Shown here: positions 17,998 to 27,023 of the stretch, in pieces
How the letters are laid out: every line of letters starts with the position of its first letter
Numbering within the stretch: the first letter of the stretch is position 1
NCBI RefSeq assembly: GCF_001648775.1
Contig: NZ_LVEJ01000028.1
Coordinates: 134,269-198,268 of the forward strand
Direction of reading: 5' to 3'
Source of the DNA: Pseudomonas fluorescens
GTDB lineage: Bacteria > Pseudomonadota > Gammaproteobacteria > Pseudomonadales > Pseudomonadaceae
DNA: 64,000 nucleotides
Program-made: the position numbers and the translations under genes
Notes under the pieces: model-generated
What the model was told of the DNA's origin: nothing
The model's database searches: none
Seen by the model: only the letters and a program-made list of their open reading frames with translations

Positions 17998-18372
17998 TTA
18001 AGAAGCATGATAAAATACGTAATATTTGTTCAAGAAAAAAGAAACGAACACATAAATTATACCTGCAAGAACCTGGGCCACTCCTTCATGGACTCCCTCG
18101 ATGCGAATCAACATCAGAAGAACTCCTAAGTTAGCAAGGTACGCCACCAAGAATACAAGTAAAAACCGAAAAATCTCTGCCTTCGACTTTGAAGTACTCT
18201 GAAACGTAACCTTACGATTAAGCACATAAGACAGAACGAGCCCCGTCATATACCCAATTATGTTGCTAACCACTGCTGTGGCACCTAAAAGATACATGCA
18301 GGCAAAAATAATCGCATAGCCCAGCAATGTGTTCAGTACACCGACGACCAAAAACTTAATTAATTGTTTCAT
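17998..18372 (-). CDS. GtrA-family membrane protein (lipid-linked sugar flippase)
   Basis: This 124-residue protein has four membrane helices in the GtrA pattern: FLVVGVLNTLLGY at the start, the SYVLNRKVTFQS loop after helix two, and FFLNKYYVF at the end. GtrA proteins are believed to flip undecaprenyl-phosphate-linked sugars to the periplasm. The ATG at 18372 overlaps the TGA of the preceding methyltransferase gene. It completes a cassette with the GtrB-like transferase two genes upstream. Base composition is visibly AT-richer than the flanking housekeeping genes. Confidence 0.9.
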   Translation of the reverse strand: MKQLIKFLVVGVLNTLLGYAIIFACMYLLGATAVVSNIIGYMTGLVLSYVLNRKVTFQSTSKSKAEIFRFLLVFLVAYLANLGVLLMLIRIEGVHEGVAQVLAGIIYVFVSFFLNKYYVFYHAS

Positions 18373-19052
18373 TTTGTTTTGTGAGTCGCTTTTACCCAAT
18401 ACTGCCCTCCAAGCGGAAGCCACTCGAGATACTTTTCAAGAGGCGCAAGCCAAGAAAACTTGGGTGGAATAAAGAGGCAGTAGCCTTGTCCGTGGGCAAA
18501 CAATTCAACCCGCTCAAATAGCCCACTTAGCTCTGAAGGTTTGAGGAGCACTGCATCCGCGTCATATGGACAATTATTGACAATGCTTCTGGTCACCGGA
18601 TTGTAGGGGTTATGTTCAAAAACATACAGCTCCCCGTTATTTGCTAGTCGTCTTGCTAATAGCCGCGAAGCTTCGATCCGATCAGAGGGAGGAATGTGAT
18701 GAAAAACGCCTGCTACAAATATCAGGTCGAAGAGACCAATGTCAGTATCGGGGCCTTCCTTCTCAAATCGTACATCCGGATTTTCGGATGCAGCGATACT
18801 CAGGCTAGCTTCAGAAATATCAGTACCAATAATTTCTGAACCTGGAAACGCCTCCTGCAGATAACGAATATTTCGGCCAATTCCACATCCGTATTCCAGA
18901 ATCCGTTTTACTGGACGGTCAATTTGCGCGCGAACCAATCCAATTTTATACTTTGCAAAGTACTCTTCACTGGACGAAAAAAACTGAGTACTTTCCCGAA
19001 GAAGCTCATTGTAATTATCGGTGAAATTATCAAAGTCGACTTTTTTACTCAC
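18369..19052 (-). CDS. SAM-dependent methyltransferase in the Gtr-like cassette
   Basis: This 227-residue class I methyltransferase has motif I ILEYGCGIGRN (about 70-80), an acidic motif II IIGTDISEASL and post-motif DLIFVAGVFHHIPP. The start is taken as GTG at 19052, with GAGGAG ten bases upstream, which overlaps the end of the glycosyltransferase gene. Upstream codons belong to that gene's frame-shifted overlap. Its place between the GtrB-like and GtrA genes suggests that it methylates the cassette's sugar, as nucleotide or lipid-linked form. The substrate is inferred, not shown. Confidence 0.85.
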   Translation of the reverse strand: MSKKVDFDNFTDNYNELLRESTQFFSSSEEYFAKYKIGLVRAQIDRPVKRILEYGCGIGRNIRYLQEAFPGSEIIGTDISEASLSIAASENPDVRFEKEGPDTDIGLFDLIFVAGVFHHIPPSDRIEASRLLARRLANNGELYVFEHNPYNPVTRSIVNNCPYDADAVLLKPSELSGLFERVELFAHGQGYCLFIPPKFSWLAPLEKYLEWLPLGGQYWVKATHKTK

Positions 19053-19992
19053 GGTATGAGATCTCCTCTTCAAGTATGTATCTAGGCCGAGACTTAACTT
19101 CCTCATAGATGCCACCAAGGTAAACACCTAGCACACCAATGACAAACAATTGGATACCGTTAAAAAGAAGAAGAAGCATAACAATTGTTGTCCAGCCGCT
19201 AGGCAATGAGCGATCAAACATGAAGGTGAACAGAGTCGCAAACATCAGTAGACAAGCCACTACCGAAAACGAAATACCGACAAATATCCCTATTTGTAGA
19301 GGCTTTGTGCTGAATGAGAGGATACCCGATATCGCAAGCTGTACCATCCGAGAAAAAGAATACTTAGAAACTCCGGCAGCCCGTTTTTCTGCAACGTATT
19401 CAATCCCAACCTGTTTAAAACCGATCCACGAAAACAAACCTCGCAGAAACATATTACGTTCTGCGAACCCCTCAGCAAGGATCTTGGCAACTCGACGAGA
19501 GATCAGCCGAAAATCAGCGGCATTAGGATTGATTTCTACATCAGAAAGGCGGTTTAAAAACTTGTAGAATAGGTTCCCCAATGCCTTGCGGATAGGGTTA
19601 ACATCCAGGGTGTCACTTCGAACGGTATAAACAACATCCGCGCCTTCGAGAAAATTTTTTATTAATACCGGAATTAACTCGGGGGGATGCTGCAAATCGC
19701 TATCCATCATAACGATAGCATCCGCTTCTAATGCTTGCTCAATACCTGCCAAGAGCGACATTTGGTGCCCAAACCGAGAAGACATTGCCAACACCTTGAC
19801 CCGAGAATCGTCCTTGGCAATACAACGCAAAACTTCAAGTGTATTATCAGTACACTTATCAACAACATAAATAATTTGTGAATCCACATCCTGCAGGGTG
19901 GACAATGTCGCAGAAACTCGCAAATGAAACTGAGCGATGACAGCCTCTTCATTGAAGACGGGGGCCACAATAGTAAGCTTGGTAATAGTCAT
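19045..19992 (-). CDS. GtrB/DPM1-like family 2 glycosyltransferase
   Basis: This 315-residue GT2 protein has a GT-A domain (about 1-215) starting LTIVAPVFNEE, the metal-binding DSDLQHPPE, and two C-terminal membrane helices (about 235-260 and 270-295). This is the architecture of GtrB/ArnC/DPM1 enzymes that transfer a sugar from a nucleotide donor to undecaprenyl phosphate on the cytoplasmic face. It lies directly upstream of the methyltransferase and GtrA genes with overlapping ends. The donor is probably made by the three upstream genes. Confidence 0.9.
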   Translation of the reverse strand: MTITKLTIVAPVFNEEAVIAQFHLRVSATLSTLQDVDSQIIYVVDKCTDNTLEVLRCIAKDDSRVKVLAMSSRFGHQMSLLAGIEQALEADAIVMMDSDLQHPPELIPVLIKNFLEGADVVYTVRSDTLDVNPIRKALGNLFYKFLNRLSDVEINPNAADFRLISRRVAKILAEGFAERNMFLRGLFSWIGFKQVGIEYVAEKRAAGVSKYSFSRMVQLAISGILSFSTKPLQIGIFVGISFSVVACLLMFATLFTFMFDRSLPSGWTTIVMLLLLFNGIQLFVIGVLGVYLGGIYEEVKSRPRYILEEEISYRE

Positions 19993-19995
19993 TTT

Positions 19996-20847
19996 TTACT
20001 CGTCCAGAAGTGCAACGGTTCGGCTGATGTCAGCGTAAATCACTGGAACATCATAGCCGGCACGAACATTAAGAGCGGCACCCTCGTCAACAATACTGAA
20101 GTCCAATCCTACCGTACTCAGTCGCTGCATGAGGAAGTCACGCATCTTGATCGGCTGTCCACTTGCAACATGATATATCTCTCCCGAACGCCCCCGCTCG
20201 GTAATTTTTATCAGATGAAGTGCAGCATCAGTAATGGAAATATAATCCCGTACCGCATCCAGCGAACCGACTTCGATGCGCTGTCGCATACCTGAAACTA
20301 CCTCTTGGATTTGCTGACTGATGCGACCGACAAAGAGCCGATCTGAGAGCCCAACTCCATCAAGATTAAAAATTCTGGCAATTAAAACATCCATCCCCTG
20401 ATAGGAACACATGAGTCCATAGTTCGTTTGCCAAGATTTGGTCAGTCCATAGATTGATACCGGACGAAGTATATGGCTTTCCCGAACAGGGTTTTCTTCG
20501 GGGGAGACCAATCCATATTCAGCCGCCGAGCCAGCCAATACTACGCGTGTTGGCTGGCCTGACTCCTTCACCGCAGAAAGGATATTTTTTGCCCCAAGAA
20601 CATTTGTTGCAAATGCTACGTCGTAGTCACCTACAAAGGTGGCCGCCAAATGGATAATCGCGGAAGGTTTAACCGAATGAATGACCGCTGATACATTGAC
20701 AGGGTCCGTAACGTCCAAGTAACAATGTGTTTCGTTCGGTGAAGCACGTCGAGTGCCACATACAACATCATATCCACATGAACGCAGACCCGCCGTTACC
20801 GACTTCCCAAGCGTTCCATCACCACCGGTAACCAATACAGTTGACAT
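19996..20847 (-). CDS. NAD(P)-dependent nucleotide-sugar reductase/epimerase
   Basis: This 283-residue extended SDR begins MSTVLVTGGDGTLGKS and has the catalytic YGLTK with a Ser in VVLAGSAAEYG. It resembles GDP-4-keto-6-deoxyhexose reductases (Rmd/RfbJ type). The ATG at 20847 lies four bases after the stop of the nucleotidyltransferase gene, so the long in-frame extension upstream is not used. It probably reduces the 4-keto sugar made by the LegB-like dehydratase two genes upstream. The exact sugar is not known. Confidence 0.8.
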   Translation of the reverse strand: MSTVLVTGGDGTLGKSVTAGLRSCGYDVVCGTRRASPNETHCYLDVTDPVNVSAVIHSVKPSAIIHLAATFVGDYDVAFATNVLGAKNILSAVKESGQPTRVVLAGSAAEYGLVSPEENPVRESHILRPVSIYGLTKSWQTNYGLMCSYQGMDVLIARIFNLDGVGLSDRLFVGRISQQIQEVVSGMRQRIEVGSLDAVRDYISITDAALHLIKITERGRSGEIYHVASGQPIKMRDFLMQRLSTVGLDFSIVDEGAALNVRAGYDVPVIYADISRTVALLDE

Positions 20848-20851
20848 CCGT

Positions 20852-21559
20852 TCAAAGCCCCAACTTGGCCGACAATTCTTCAAAATTTTCATCAGCGTAC
20901 TGATAATCATCAGGGCGGCCAATATCGAGCCAATATCCAGAAAATGGACAAATGGTTGCTGGCTTACCCGCTGCAAGCCCATCAATCATTAGATGATCAA
21001 ATCCATAAGGCTCGCCCTTGGACAGCGAGTCGATCACCGACTTGTGAATACAGTAGATCCCCATACTCACATCAAAATCGTAAACAGGTTTTTCCACAAA
21101 TGCAGTCAGACTGCCAGCTTCATCATATTTGAGTACGCCGAAATCAACTTTCACATTGCGACGATAGGCCGAAACCGAAACTTTGCTACCATTCTGAACA
21201 TGCGAGTCGAGAAAATTCCGATAGTTCAAGTCAGATAAAATATCACCATTCATAACCAAAAAATTTTCTGGCAGATCAGGGATAAGAGTAAGCGGACCAA
21301 TTGTGCTTAACTCTGTCTCCTCAATGGAATAATCGATTTTCAGACCAAACCTGGAGCCGTCACCGAAATAAGCCATGATTAGATGTGATAAATGGTTCAC
21401 AGCCAATGTAATGTGTGTAAAACCACCTTTGCGCAATTGCAAAATAATGATTTCTAGAATCGAGTACTTCCCACCCAATGGAACAAGTGGTTTTGGAATC
21501 AAGGTTGTATAGGGACGAAGACGAGTGCCTTTACCACCTGCAAGTATAATCGCTCTCAT
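20852..21559 (-). CDS. Sugar-1-phosphate nucleotidyltransferase
   Basis: This 235-residue GT-A-type nucleotidyltransferase starts MRAIILAGGKGTRLRPYT, with the activation lysine in IPKPLVPLGG, the metal-binding MNGDIL and the VEKP motif. There is no C-terminal left-handed helix or cupin domain, so it is a single-function enzyme like HddC or RmlA-type proteins. It would make the NDP-sugar for the cassette. The base (GDP, CDP, UDP or dTDP) cannot be told from motifs. The ATG at 21559 has GAGGTG close by; a GTG two codons earlier is possible. Confidence 0.85.
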   Translation of the reverse strand: MRAIILAGGKGTRLRPYTTLIPKPLVPLGGKYSILEIIILQLRKGGFTHITLAVNHLSHLIMAYFGDGSRFGLKIDYSIEETELSTIGPLTLIPDLPENFLVMNGDILSDLNYRNFLDSHVQNGSKVSVSAYRRNVKVDFGVLKYDEAGSLTAFVEKPVYDFDVSMGIYCIHKSVIDSLSKGEPYGFDHLMIDGLAAGKPATICPFSGYWLDIGRPDDYQYADENFEELSAKLGL

Positions 21560-21566
21560 ACACACC

Positions 21567-22574
21567 TCAAATGTTATATAGCCAGGCTTTATAGCGAGCC
21601 AGATTTTCAGGATGCTTAAACCACTGAATAGTATCTTGCAATCCGTGGCGCAAGTCGTACTCAGGTGTCCAGCCAGTCAAGGACTTAATAAGTGTATTGT
21701 CACCAATTAGCCTAAACACTTCGGATGCATCAGGACGCAGTCGGTCGTCTTCCGTCACAATCTTGACGTTCGGATTTAATTCATCAATTAAAACTTTAGC
21801 AATATCACCAACAGAAACTTCTGAGTTAGTGGCAATATTGACCTCCTGCCCTACTGCTTCATCAGAACTCGCCAGCGCAATAAACCCCTGAACCGTATCT
21901 TTTACGTAGTTAAAATCCCGCGTCGGCGCCAAACTTCCTAACTTAAGCTCTGTCGCTCCCAGCAAGAGCTGAGTGATGATTGTTGGAATAACTGCTCGGG
22001 CGGACTGTCGTGGACCGTAAGTATTGAATGGACGAACAATTGTGACAGGAGTTTGAAAGGACCGATAGAATGACTCTGCGAGTCGATCCGCTCCAATCTT
22101 TGTCGCACTGTAGGGTGACTGGCCTTGGAAGGGATGTTTTTCATCGATAGGAGCATACTGCGCTGTGCCGTAAACCTCGGACGTCGATGTCACCAGTACA
22201 CGTTCGACATTCAGCTTTTTCGCGGCCTGTAAGACGTTGAGCGTACCTTTGATATTGGTGTCAACGTATGAGTCAGGTGAGTGGTAGGAAAAAGGAATGG
22301 CGATGAGTGCCGCGAGGTGGAATACCACATCACATCCCTGCATAGCTAGCTCAACACCATGAGGATCGCGGATGTCTCCTGCAAAGACATCAAGACCTTT
22401 AACTACGTCAAGCGGCAAGGAATCTAACCAGCCCCAGCTATTAAATGAATTGTAGTAAACAAACGAACGTACATCACATCCATGAGCAAGCAATGCTTCA
22501 ACGAGGTGACTGCCGATAAAACCATCGGCACCGGTGACGAGTACTTTTTTACCTACAAGATTCAATTGATTCAC
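21567..22574 (-). CDS. LegB-like NDP-sugar 4,6-dehydratase
   Basis: This 335-residue extended SDR has TGADGFIGSH (about 14-23), the segment YYNSFNSWGWLD that marks the LegB branch, the active-site TSTSEVYGTA and YSATK. LegB-type enzymes remove water from an NDP-sugar to give the 4-keto-6-deoxy form. No legionaminic acid genes (LegC, LegI, LegF) lie nearby, so the product here is more likely a 6-deoxyhexose used by the next genes. It is the first sugar-synthesis gene of the cassette. Confidence 0.85.
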   Translation of the reverse strand: MNQLNLVGKKVLVTGADGFIGSHLVEALLAHGCDVRSFVYYNSFNSWGWLDSLPLDVVKGLDVFAGDIRDPHGVELAMQGCDVVFHLAALIAIPFSYHSPDSYVDTNIKGTLNVLQAAKKLNVERVLVTSTSEVYGTAQYAPIDEKHPFQGQSPYSATKIGADRLAESFYRSFQTPVTIVRPFNTYGPRQSARAVIPTIITQLLLGATELKLGSLAPTRDFNYVKDTVQGFIALASSDEAVGQEVNIATNSEVSVGDIAKVLIDELNPNVKIVTEDDRLRPDASEVFRLIGDNTLIKSLTGWTPEYDLRHGLQDTIQWFKHPENLARYKAWLYNI

Positions 22575-22637
22575 CGCCTAAAAAATGAGTTATTAACTAA
22601 ACAAGCTGACGATATTGTAGTGAACTACAATATGCAG

Positions 22638-24164
22638 TCATGGCCCGACCATTAGCACGCCATTAATCCTTCTTGCGGTCAGGACGAGCGTTGAGTCAGG
22701 CGTCACGGGCAGTTCTTCGCAGCGAGGAGTAGTTGGAATAGGGAATCTGTGGGCGACAGGATGGAGACGATCAACTGATAAAGGAGTACAGATACTTGCG
22801 GTCAGGTTTCGCCCTAGAACAGTACTCGCTTCGCCTAAGGTTGGCCCCAGAAACGTGTAAACATCTCCTAATGTTCCCGTGGTGTCGCGGATCATAACTG
22901 ACGTCCAATTACCTTTCTCGACGGCAGACCATGTTTGATCTATGACACTTCGTTGAAGTTGGACATAGTGCCGAGTTCCATAAGCGACTAAAACACTCGA
23001 AGTCAGCACAGCAACAACCACAACCGAGGCATTGAACAATGCAAGATTGCTTGAGTTGTCTTTTCCAAAGTGTGCCAAGAGCGAAATACATACCAGGACA
23101 AAACCCGCAGACACAGGGAAGAGAACTCGATCCACATCGCCGATATGCAAAACACTGACATAAATCATTGATAAGATGGGCAGCAAACCCACAAGAAAAC
23201 ATACCAGCCCGGCTGCATATATCCGAGAACTCGGTGTTTCAAGTTTCTCTAGCGACCCCTTGCACAGCACAAAAGCCATCATTAGCAAAAGCGGAAGCAA
23301 CTGCGGCTCTTGCCCGTAAGCCGTCTTATACGCCGCTTCAATATGCGCCCATAGCCCAGCCGCAGTAAATAGCCTAGCACTATCGGCAACTAGAGCTCCC
23401 TCGTACCCTGTATCACCAACCATTTTGGACACGACAAGCCAGTATGTGCCATACAGCACAAACCCTGCCCCAACGGCGAAACAGATACGGATAGTATTAT
23501 TGAACTTTGAAAACGAACCCGCAATTTTTGCATCACTGATTCTACCCCACACGAGCGAAGCAAACGGTATAGCCGCCAAACACAACGTCAACCCCTGATA
23601 CATGGCCAACATCAGTGCAACACTAACGGCGCAGCCTATTGCCCATATAGTGGACCAACGCTGATATAGTCGAATCGAAAATCCAAGAGCAACAAAAAAC
23701 AATATGGCCGAAAATTGTGCAGAACCATAACGCCCCAACCAAACTCCTGGCCAGAACACAAGTGTTGCCGCCAAAACAGCTACTACCCAGCGATCATACC
23801 CAAACAACAATGGCGTCACGGCCCATCTAGCGACTAAGTAACGTATTATCATCAACAAACCAGTACCAAGCGCTACCCCAACAGGCTGGCCAGCGCCAAG
23901 AAACCATTGCAATGCATATGCAGTTAAATGCAACGGACGCATTGGAATTGATGGGGCGAATGTTTGGATGTAAGCCAAACCGTGCTCATTAAACGCACGA
24001 AACAAGTCCCACTCCTCAAGCAACGGCCCTACTGACCAGAAAGTCAAAGCCATCAGAGTTAAGACTGTAAAAGACTCAAGAATTATCAGCCTACGCTTGC
24101 TCACAACACTCAATGGCGATGGCACCGGGATCAATTTTTCCGGGCTAGCTGAAACATTGATCAT
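22638..24164 (-). CDS. Large polytopic membrane protein, candidate periplasmic glycosyltransferase
   Basis: This 508-residue protein has about ten to twelve membrane helices and a short soluble C-terminal end. An acidic pair EEWD in the first periplasmic loop after helix one recalls GT-C transferases, which use an acidic residue there and lipid-linked sugar donors. The ATG at 24164 has AAGGAA at good spacing. It is the first gene of the minus-strand cassette that also holds GtrB-like and GtrA proteins, so a GtrC-type role (attaching the flipped sugar to O-antigen) is likely. This is inferred from topology and context; sequence similarity was not tested. Confidence 0.65.
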   Translation of the reverse strand: MINVSASPEKLIPVPSPLSVVSKRRLIILESFTVLTLMALTFWSVGPLLEEWDLFRAFNEHGLAYIQTFAPSIPMRPLHLTAYALQWFLGAGQPVGVALGTGLLMIIRYLVARWAVTPLLFGYDRWVVAVLAATLVFWPGVWLGRYGSAQFSAILFFVALGFSIRLYQRWSTIWAIGCAVSVALMLAMYQGLTLCLAAIPFASLVWGRISDAKIAGSFSKFNNTIRICFAVGAGFVLYGTYWLVVSKMVGDTGYEGALVADSARLFTAAGLWAHIEAAYKTAYGQEPQLLPLLLMMAFVLCKGSLEKLETPSSRIYAAGLVCFLVGLLPILSMIYVSVLHIGDVDRVLFPVSAGFVLVCISLLAHFGKDNSSNLALFNASVVVVAVLTSSVLVAYGTRHYVQLQRSVIDQTWSAVEKGNWTSVMIRDTTGTLGDVYTFLGPTLGEASTVLGRNLTASICTPLSVDRLHPVAHRFPIPTTPRCEELPVTPDSTLVLTARRINGVLMVGP

Positions 24165-24892
24165 TCGAATTCCTTTTAAAATCAAGCCACTCAAGGGACA
24201 TGCTGGCTCGTAATTACGTGGCGCGCGTTACTCTAATCTACAGAGGAGGTGATGTCACATTTTTTATCAGCTCGGGTCGCATTATCCACATTGATGCTTT
24301 TCGCTATGACGAACACCCAAGCCGCCCACTTTTCGACTGAAATCAGGCGGTCCTAAGGCTCAATGCAAAGGCTGGATGACCAGCATCGCTGAGCATACTG
24401 CTCACGATGACAGTCTTCAAAACCGCGCTTCTTTGGTAGCACTAGAAATGGGAATGCCTGCCACCGCTGCGGAGATCCGTACGTGCAGATTTATCGCATA
24501 CGACTCCTGCCTTAGGTTTAGCGCGGAAGCAGGATATGGGATGGGGATGCATGGACAGCTCGCGCGGATAAGGAATGAACAACCTGGCTAGCGCAGTCAT
24601 GCGCGCCCAGCTCCAACTGCAAAAACGTACCCGCCAAGCCGTTTTTTGGTTTGGAGACCATGATGTATACTGCCAGAATGACCGCGATATCTTGCGTGCA
24701 CTGTCATCGAGCCCATTCGCGACGAGTATGGCTGATACCGAGAGCGTCAGGGGTACAATAAACAATGACGGCTTCCCCCCAGCAAGCAAACCAAAAGCCA
24801 GTGCACACAATGTAGAACTTGATCTAAATATCTAGCGACCGAATGACTCCGTCGATCACAGTTTTCAGGAACACCACCATTTGCATGGTCGG
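24165..24892. other. Non-coding or decayed gap between cassette and phosphatase gene
   Basis: The 728 bp stretch has no convincing full gene on either strand. A short secreted-protein-like frame lies at 24252-24356. On the minus strand a frame of about 120 codons (24442-24810) begins with a hydrophobic stretch, then loses any domain character, and has no good start. The stretch probably holds worn remains of lost genes and the promoter of the cassette. Confidence 0.5.
24252..24356 (+). pseudogene. Truncated 5' end of a secreted-protein gene (possible)
   Basis: A 34-codon frame encodes a textbook signal peptide (MSHFLSARVALSTLMLFAMT then NTQAAHFSTEIRRS) and stops just after the likely cleavage site. 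A perfect SD, GAGGAGGTG, directly precedes the ATG. A working start joined to almost nothing suggests the surviving front of a disrupted gene. A functional micropeptide cannot be excluded. Confidence 0.4.
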
Positions 24893-25633
24893 CTATTCAC
24901 TCATAATTACCGTACTAACAATACCGCTGTTTAACTCTATCAAGCTTAATGCCCCATCTGCAAAAGAGCAGCCGGTATCGATGTATACTACATTCCCCAA
25001 GCTCATTACGTTGGACACCGTTGAATGACCGACGTAAAGTTTATCTAGTCCTTTTATTAGGGAGTGATCTTGGTGATCAATTTTTGCTCGCGAATACAGA
25101 GCCAGTTTAAGAGCCTGCTGCTGGGCCTCCTCACCAAGCTCGCAGGCTATAGAGACTTTAGCTTCTTCCCAGCCATCGGTCTTTAGAAGAAGTGGTGCTT
25201 CGGCATGTACAATTCCGATTTTCTGACCATTCGATAAATCTAACTCAATCATGATTGGGAGGGCATGTAATGCTCTAGAAATATCGAGTTGAACGATAGA
25301 TGGCAGGTCGTAGAGCCACGCGCCTCCATTTCGAGTATGCCTTGCCATATCTCCGCAACCCGACATGCACTCAACGATCATTTGTTCATGATTACCGCGC
25401 ACTGCGTGAAACCACGGCTCTTTCAGCCATGCAGTTACTTGCTCTGAATCTGGCCCACGGTCAACAAGATCACCTACTGAGAAAATGCGATCTTGCGCTG
25501 CATTAAACTTGACTTGTTTCAAAAGTGAGCTTAGGAGCTTAAAGTGGCCATGGATGTCGCCCACAATAAAATCACGACCATTGCTATTGGCGGCGTATGA
25601 CTTAACTGCGGGGGAAGGAGTGGGTTTGTGCAT
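24893..25633 (-). CDS. PPP-family serine/threonine phosphatase / metallophosphoesterase
   Basis: This 246-residue protein carries all PPP-family metal motifs: GDIHG (about 25-29), GDLVDRG (about 53-59) and RGNHE (about 79-83), with later His in GIVHAEAP and VGHST. It resembles phage lambda-type and bacterial PrpA-like phosphatases rather than sugar phosphatases. It stands alone between the Gtr-like cassette and the rhamnan genes. The ATG at 25633 is chosen; neither it nor a TTG at 25663 has a clear SD. Its target is unknown. Confidence 0.85.
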   Translation of the reverse strand: MHKPTPSPAVKSYAANSNGRDFIVGDIHGHFKLLSSLLKQVKFNAAQDRIFSVGDLVDRGPDSEQVTAWLKEPWFHAVRGNHEQMIVECMSGCGDMARHTRNGGAWLYDLPSIVQLDISRALHALPIMIELDLSNGQKIGIVHAEAPLLLKTDGWEEAKVSIACELGEEAQQQALKLALYSRAKIDHQDHSLIKGLDKLYVGHSTVSNVMSLGNVVYIDTGCSFADGALSLIELNSGIVSTVIMSE

Positions 25634-25910
25634 GACTATTACTGGGGGTAGGATTGCAGGCAATCGAAAAGCATATCATTTTGTGGGAGCGTTGTTTTTA
25701 TACAATTGAAAAGGCGAGCAGACGGAAGAGACCCCAACTTCAGTGCAGTCAATGCTAGGCTGGAGCAACGTCGCAGGTTCAGCAATAGTTTCAGTCTCAT
25801 TAAAAAGAGTCAATTGCTGGGTCGCTGGGTCGACACTACTACCCTTACGAATGCGTTCTCTCGGTACTTCTATGGTGGAGGTCCAATTTTTGATAGCTCA
25901 GCTTAAGCTT

Positions 25911-27023
25911 TTATTGCAACAACTTTTTATAAATAGTTGCGTAGGCAGCCACCATTGAGTCCGCACGAAACACGTCCTCATATCGCTGCAATGCACGCTG
26001 CCCCATGATCTCGGCAAGCACTGAATCTTGCGAAAGCCGCACCATCGCAGCGGAAAGAGCAACAGCATCCCGCGGAGGAACAACCAAGCCGGTTTCACCA
26101 GCAATGTTGATGTAAGTGGTACCCGAACCGATCTCACAGGAAATTAGCGGTTTGCCATACATGGCTGCCTCGAGCAGCGAGATGCCGAACGATTCCGAGC
26201 GCAGGTGCGATGGAAACACAAACGCATGGCACAGCGTCAGCAGTGCGGCCTTATCGTCGTCACCCAAACCACCCAAAAAGTGCACGCTGGAAATCCCGAG
26301 CCGGAACGCCTGCTCCCTGAGTTCCGCCTCCTGATGCCCTCCGCCCAGAATCACAACAGGTAGCCCGTTGATTTTTGCCGCGTCGAGCAAGTAGTCGAGC
26401 CCTTTGTAGTAACGCAACGCCCCCACAAAAAGAAAAAACTTCTCACCGACCTTACTGCGCCAGTAAGCAAGCCTTTCCGCAGATGCGACAGGATATGTCG
26501 CCCTGTCCAGCCCATATGGAATGATCTCCACCTTATCCCGGAATTTATTCAACACCGGGCTGCTCTGCGCGTAGTTAGGGGAGGACGCAACAATGCAATC
26601 CACGCTAGACAGAAAGCGGTTCATCAACGGCTGATAGAGCTTGAGCAGCGTCTTCTGCTTCACGATATCGGAATGATAGCTGACGACCGATGGCTTACCG
26701 TGACGGGTCGCAAAATGGACAAGATCCATGTACGGCCAAGGGAAGTGGTAATGAACCACATCAGCCTCTTTCGCCAGCTGCGAAAAATCCTTGAATGCCG
26801 ACAGCGAGAAGCCTGTCGAGGCCACGTGCAAATCCAGTTTTGAGCGGTGGGTTACATGATTGCCAACCGCTTCGTTTCGAGCAGCACCGCGCTCACTGAG
26901 ATAGAGCACCTGCGAGGAAAAACCGTGTTCGGCACCGCCTTGGGCGATCTGAAAAATGACTTGCTCGATCCCCCCCATGGTTTCCGGGTAGTAGGTTTTG
27001 AAAAAATGCAGAACCTTGATCAT
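25911..27023 (-). CDS. wbpZ: WbpZ-like GT4 glycosyltransferase (D-rhamnan)
   Basis: This 370-residue GT-B transferase begins MIKVLHFFKTYYPETMGGIE, with the family 4 retaining motif ESFGISLLEAA (E-x7-E) near residue 280. It resembles WbpZ of the P. aeruginosa common polysaccharide antigen, which adds the first D-rhamnose to the lipid-linked primer. The ATG at 27023 overlaps the stop of the wbpY-like gene (ATGA). The gmd-rmd-wbpY-wbpZ run reads as one operon. Confidence 0.85.
   Translation of the reverse strand: MIKVLHFFKTYYPETMGGIEQVIFQIAQGGAEHGFSSQVLYLSERGAARNEAVGNHVTHRSKLDLHVASTGFSLSAFKDFSQLAKEADVVHYHFPWPYMDLVHFATRHGKPSVVSYHSDIVKQKTLLKLYQPLMNRFLSSVDCIVASSPNYAQSSPVLNKFRDKVEIIPYGLDRATYPVASAERLAYWRSKVGEKFFLFVGALRYYKGLDYLLDAAKINGLPVVILGGGHQEAELREQAFRLGISSVHFLGGLGDDDKAALLTLCHAFVFPSHLRSESFGISLLEAAMYGKPLISCEIGSGTTYINIAGETGLVVPPRDAVALSAAMVRLSQDSVLAEIMGQRALQRYEDVFRADSMVAAYATIYKKLLQ

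Noticed and set aside
24442..24810. Minus-strand frame of about 120 codons with a hydrophobic start
   Set aside because: Only the first part looks membrane-like; there is no SD or family motif, so it is described only as possible decayed sequence.
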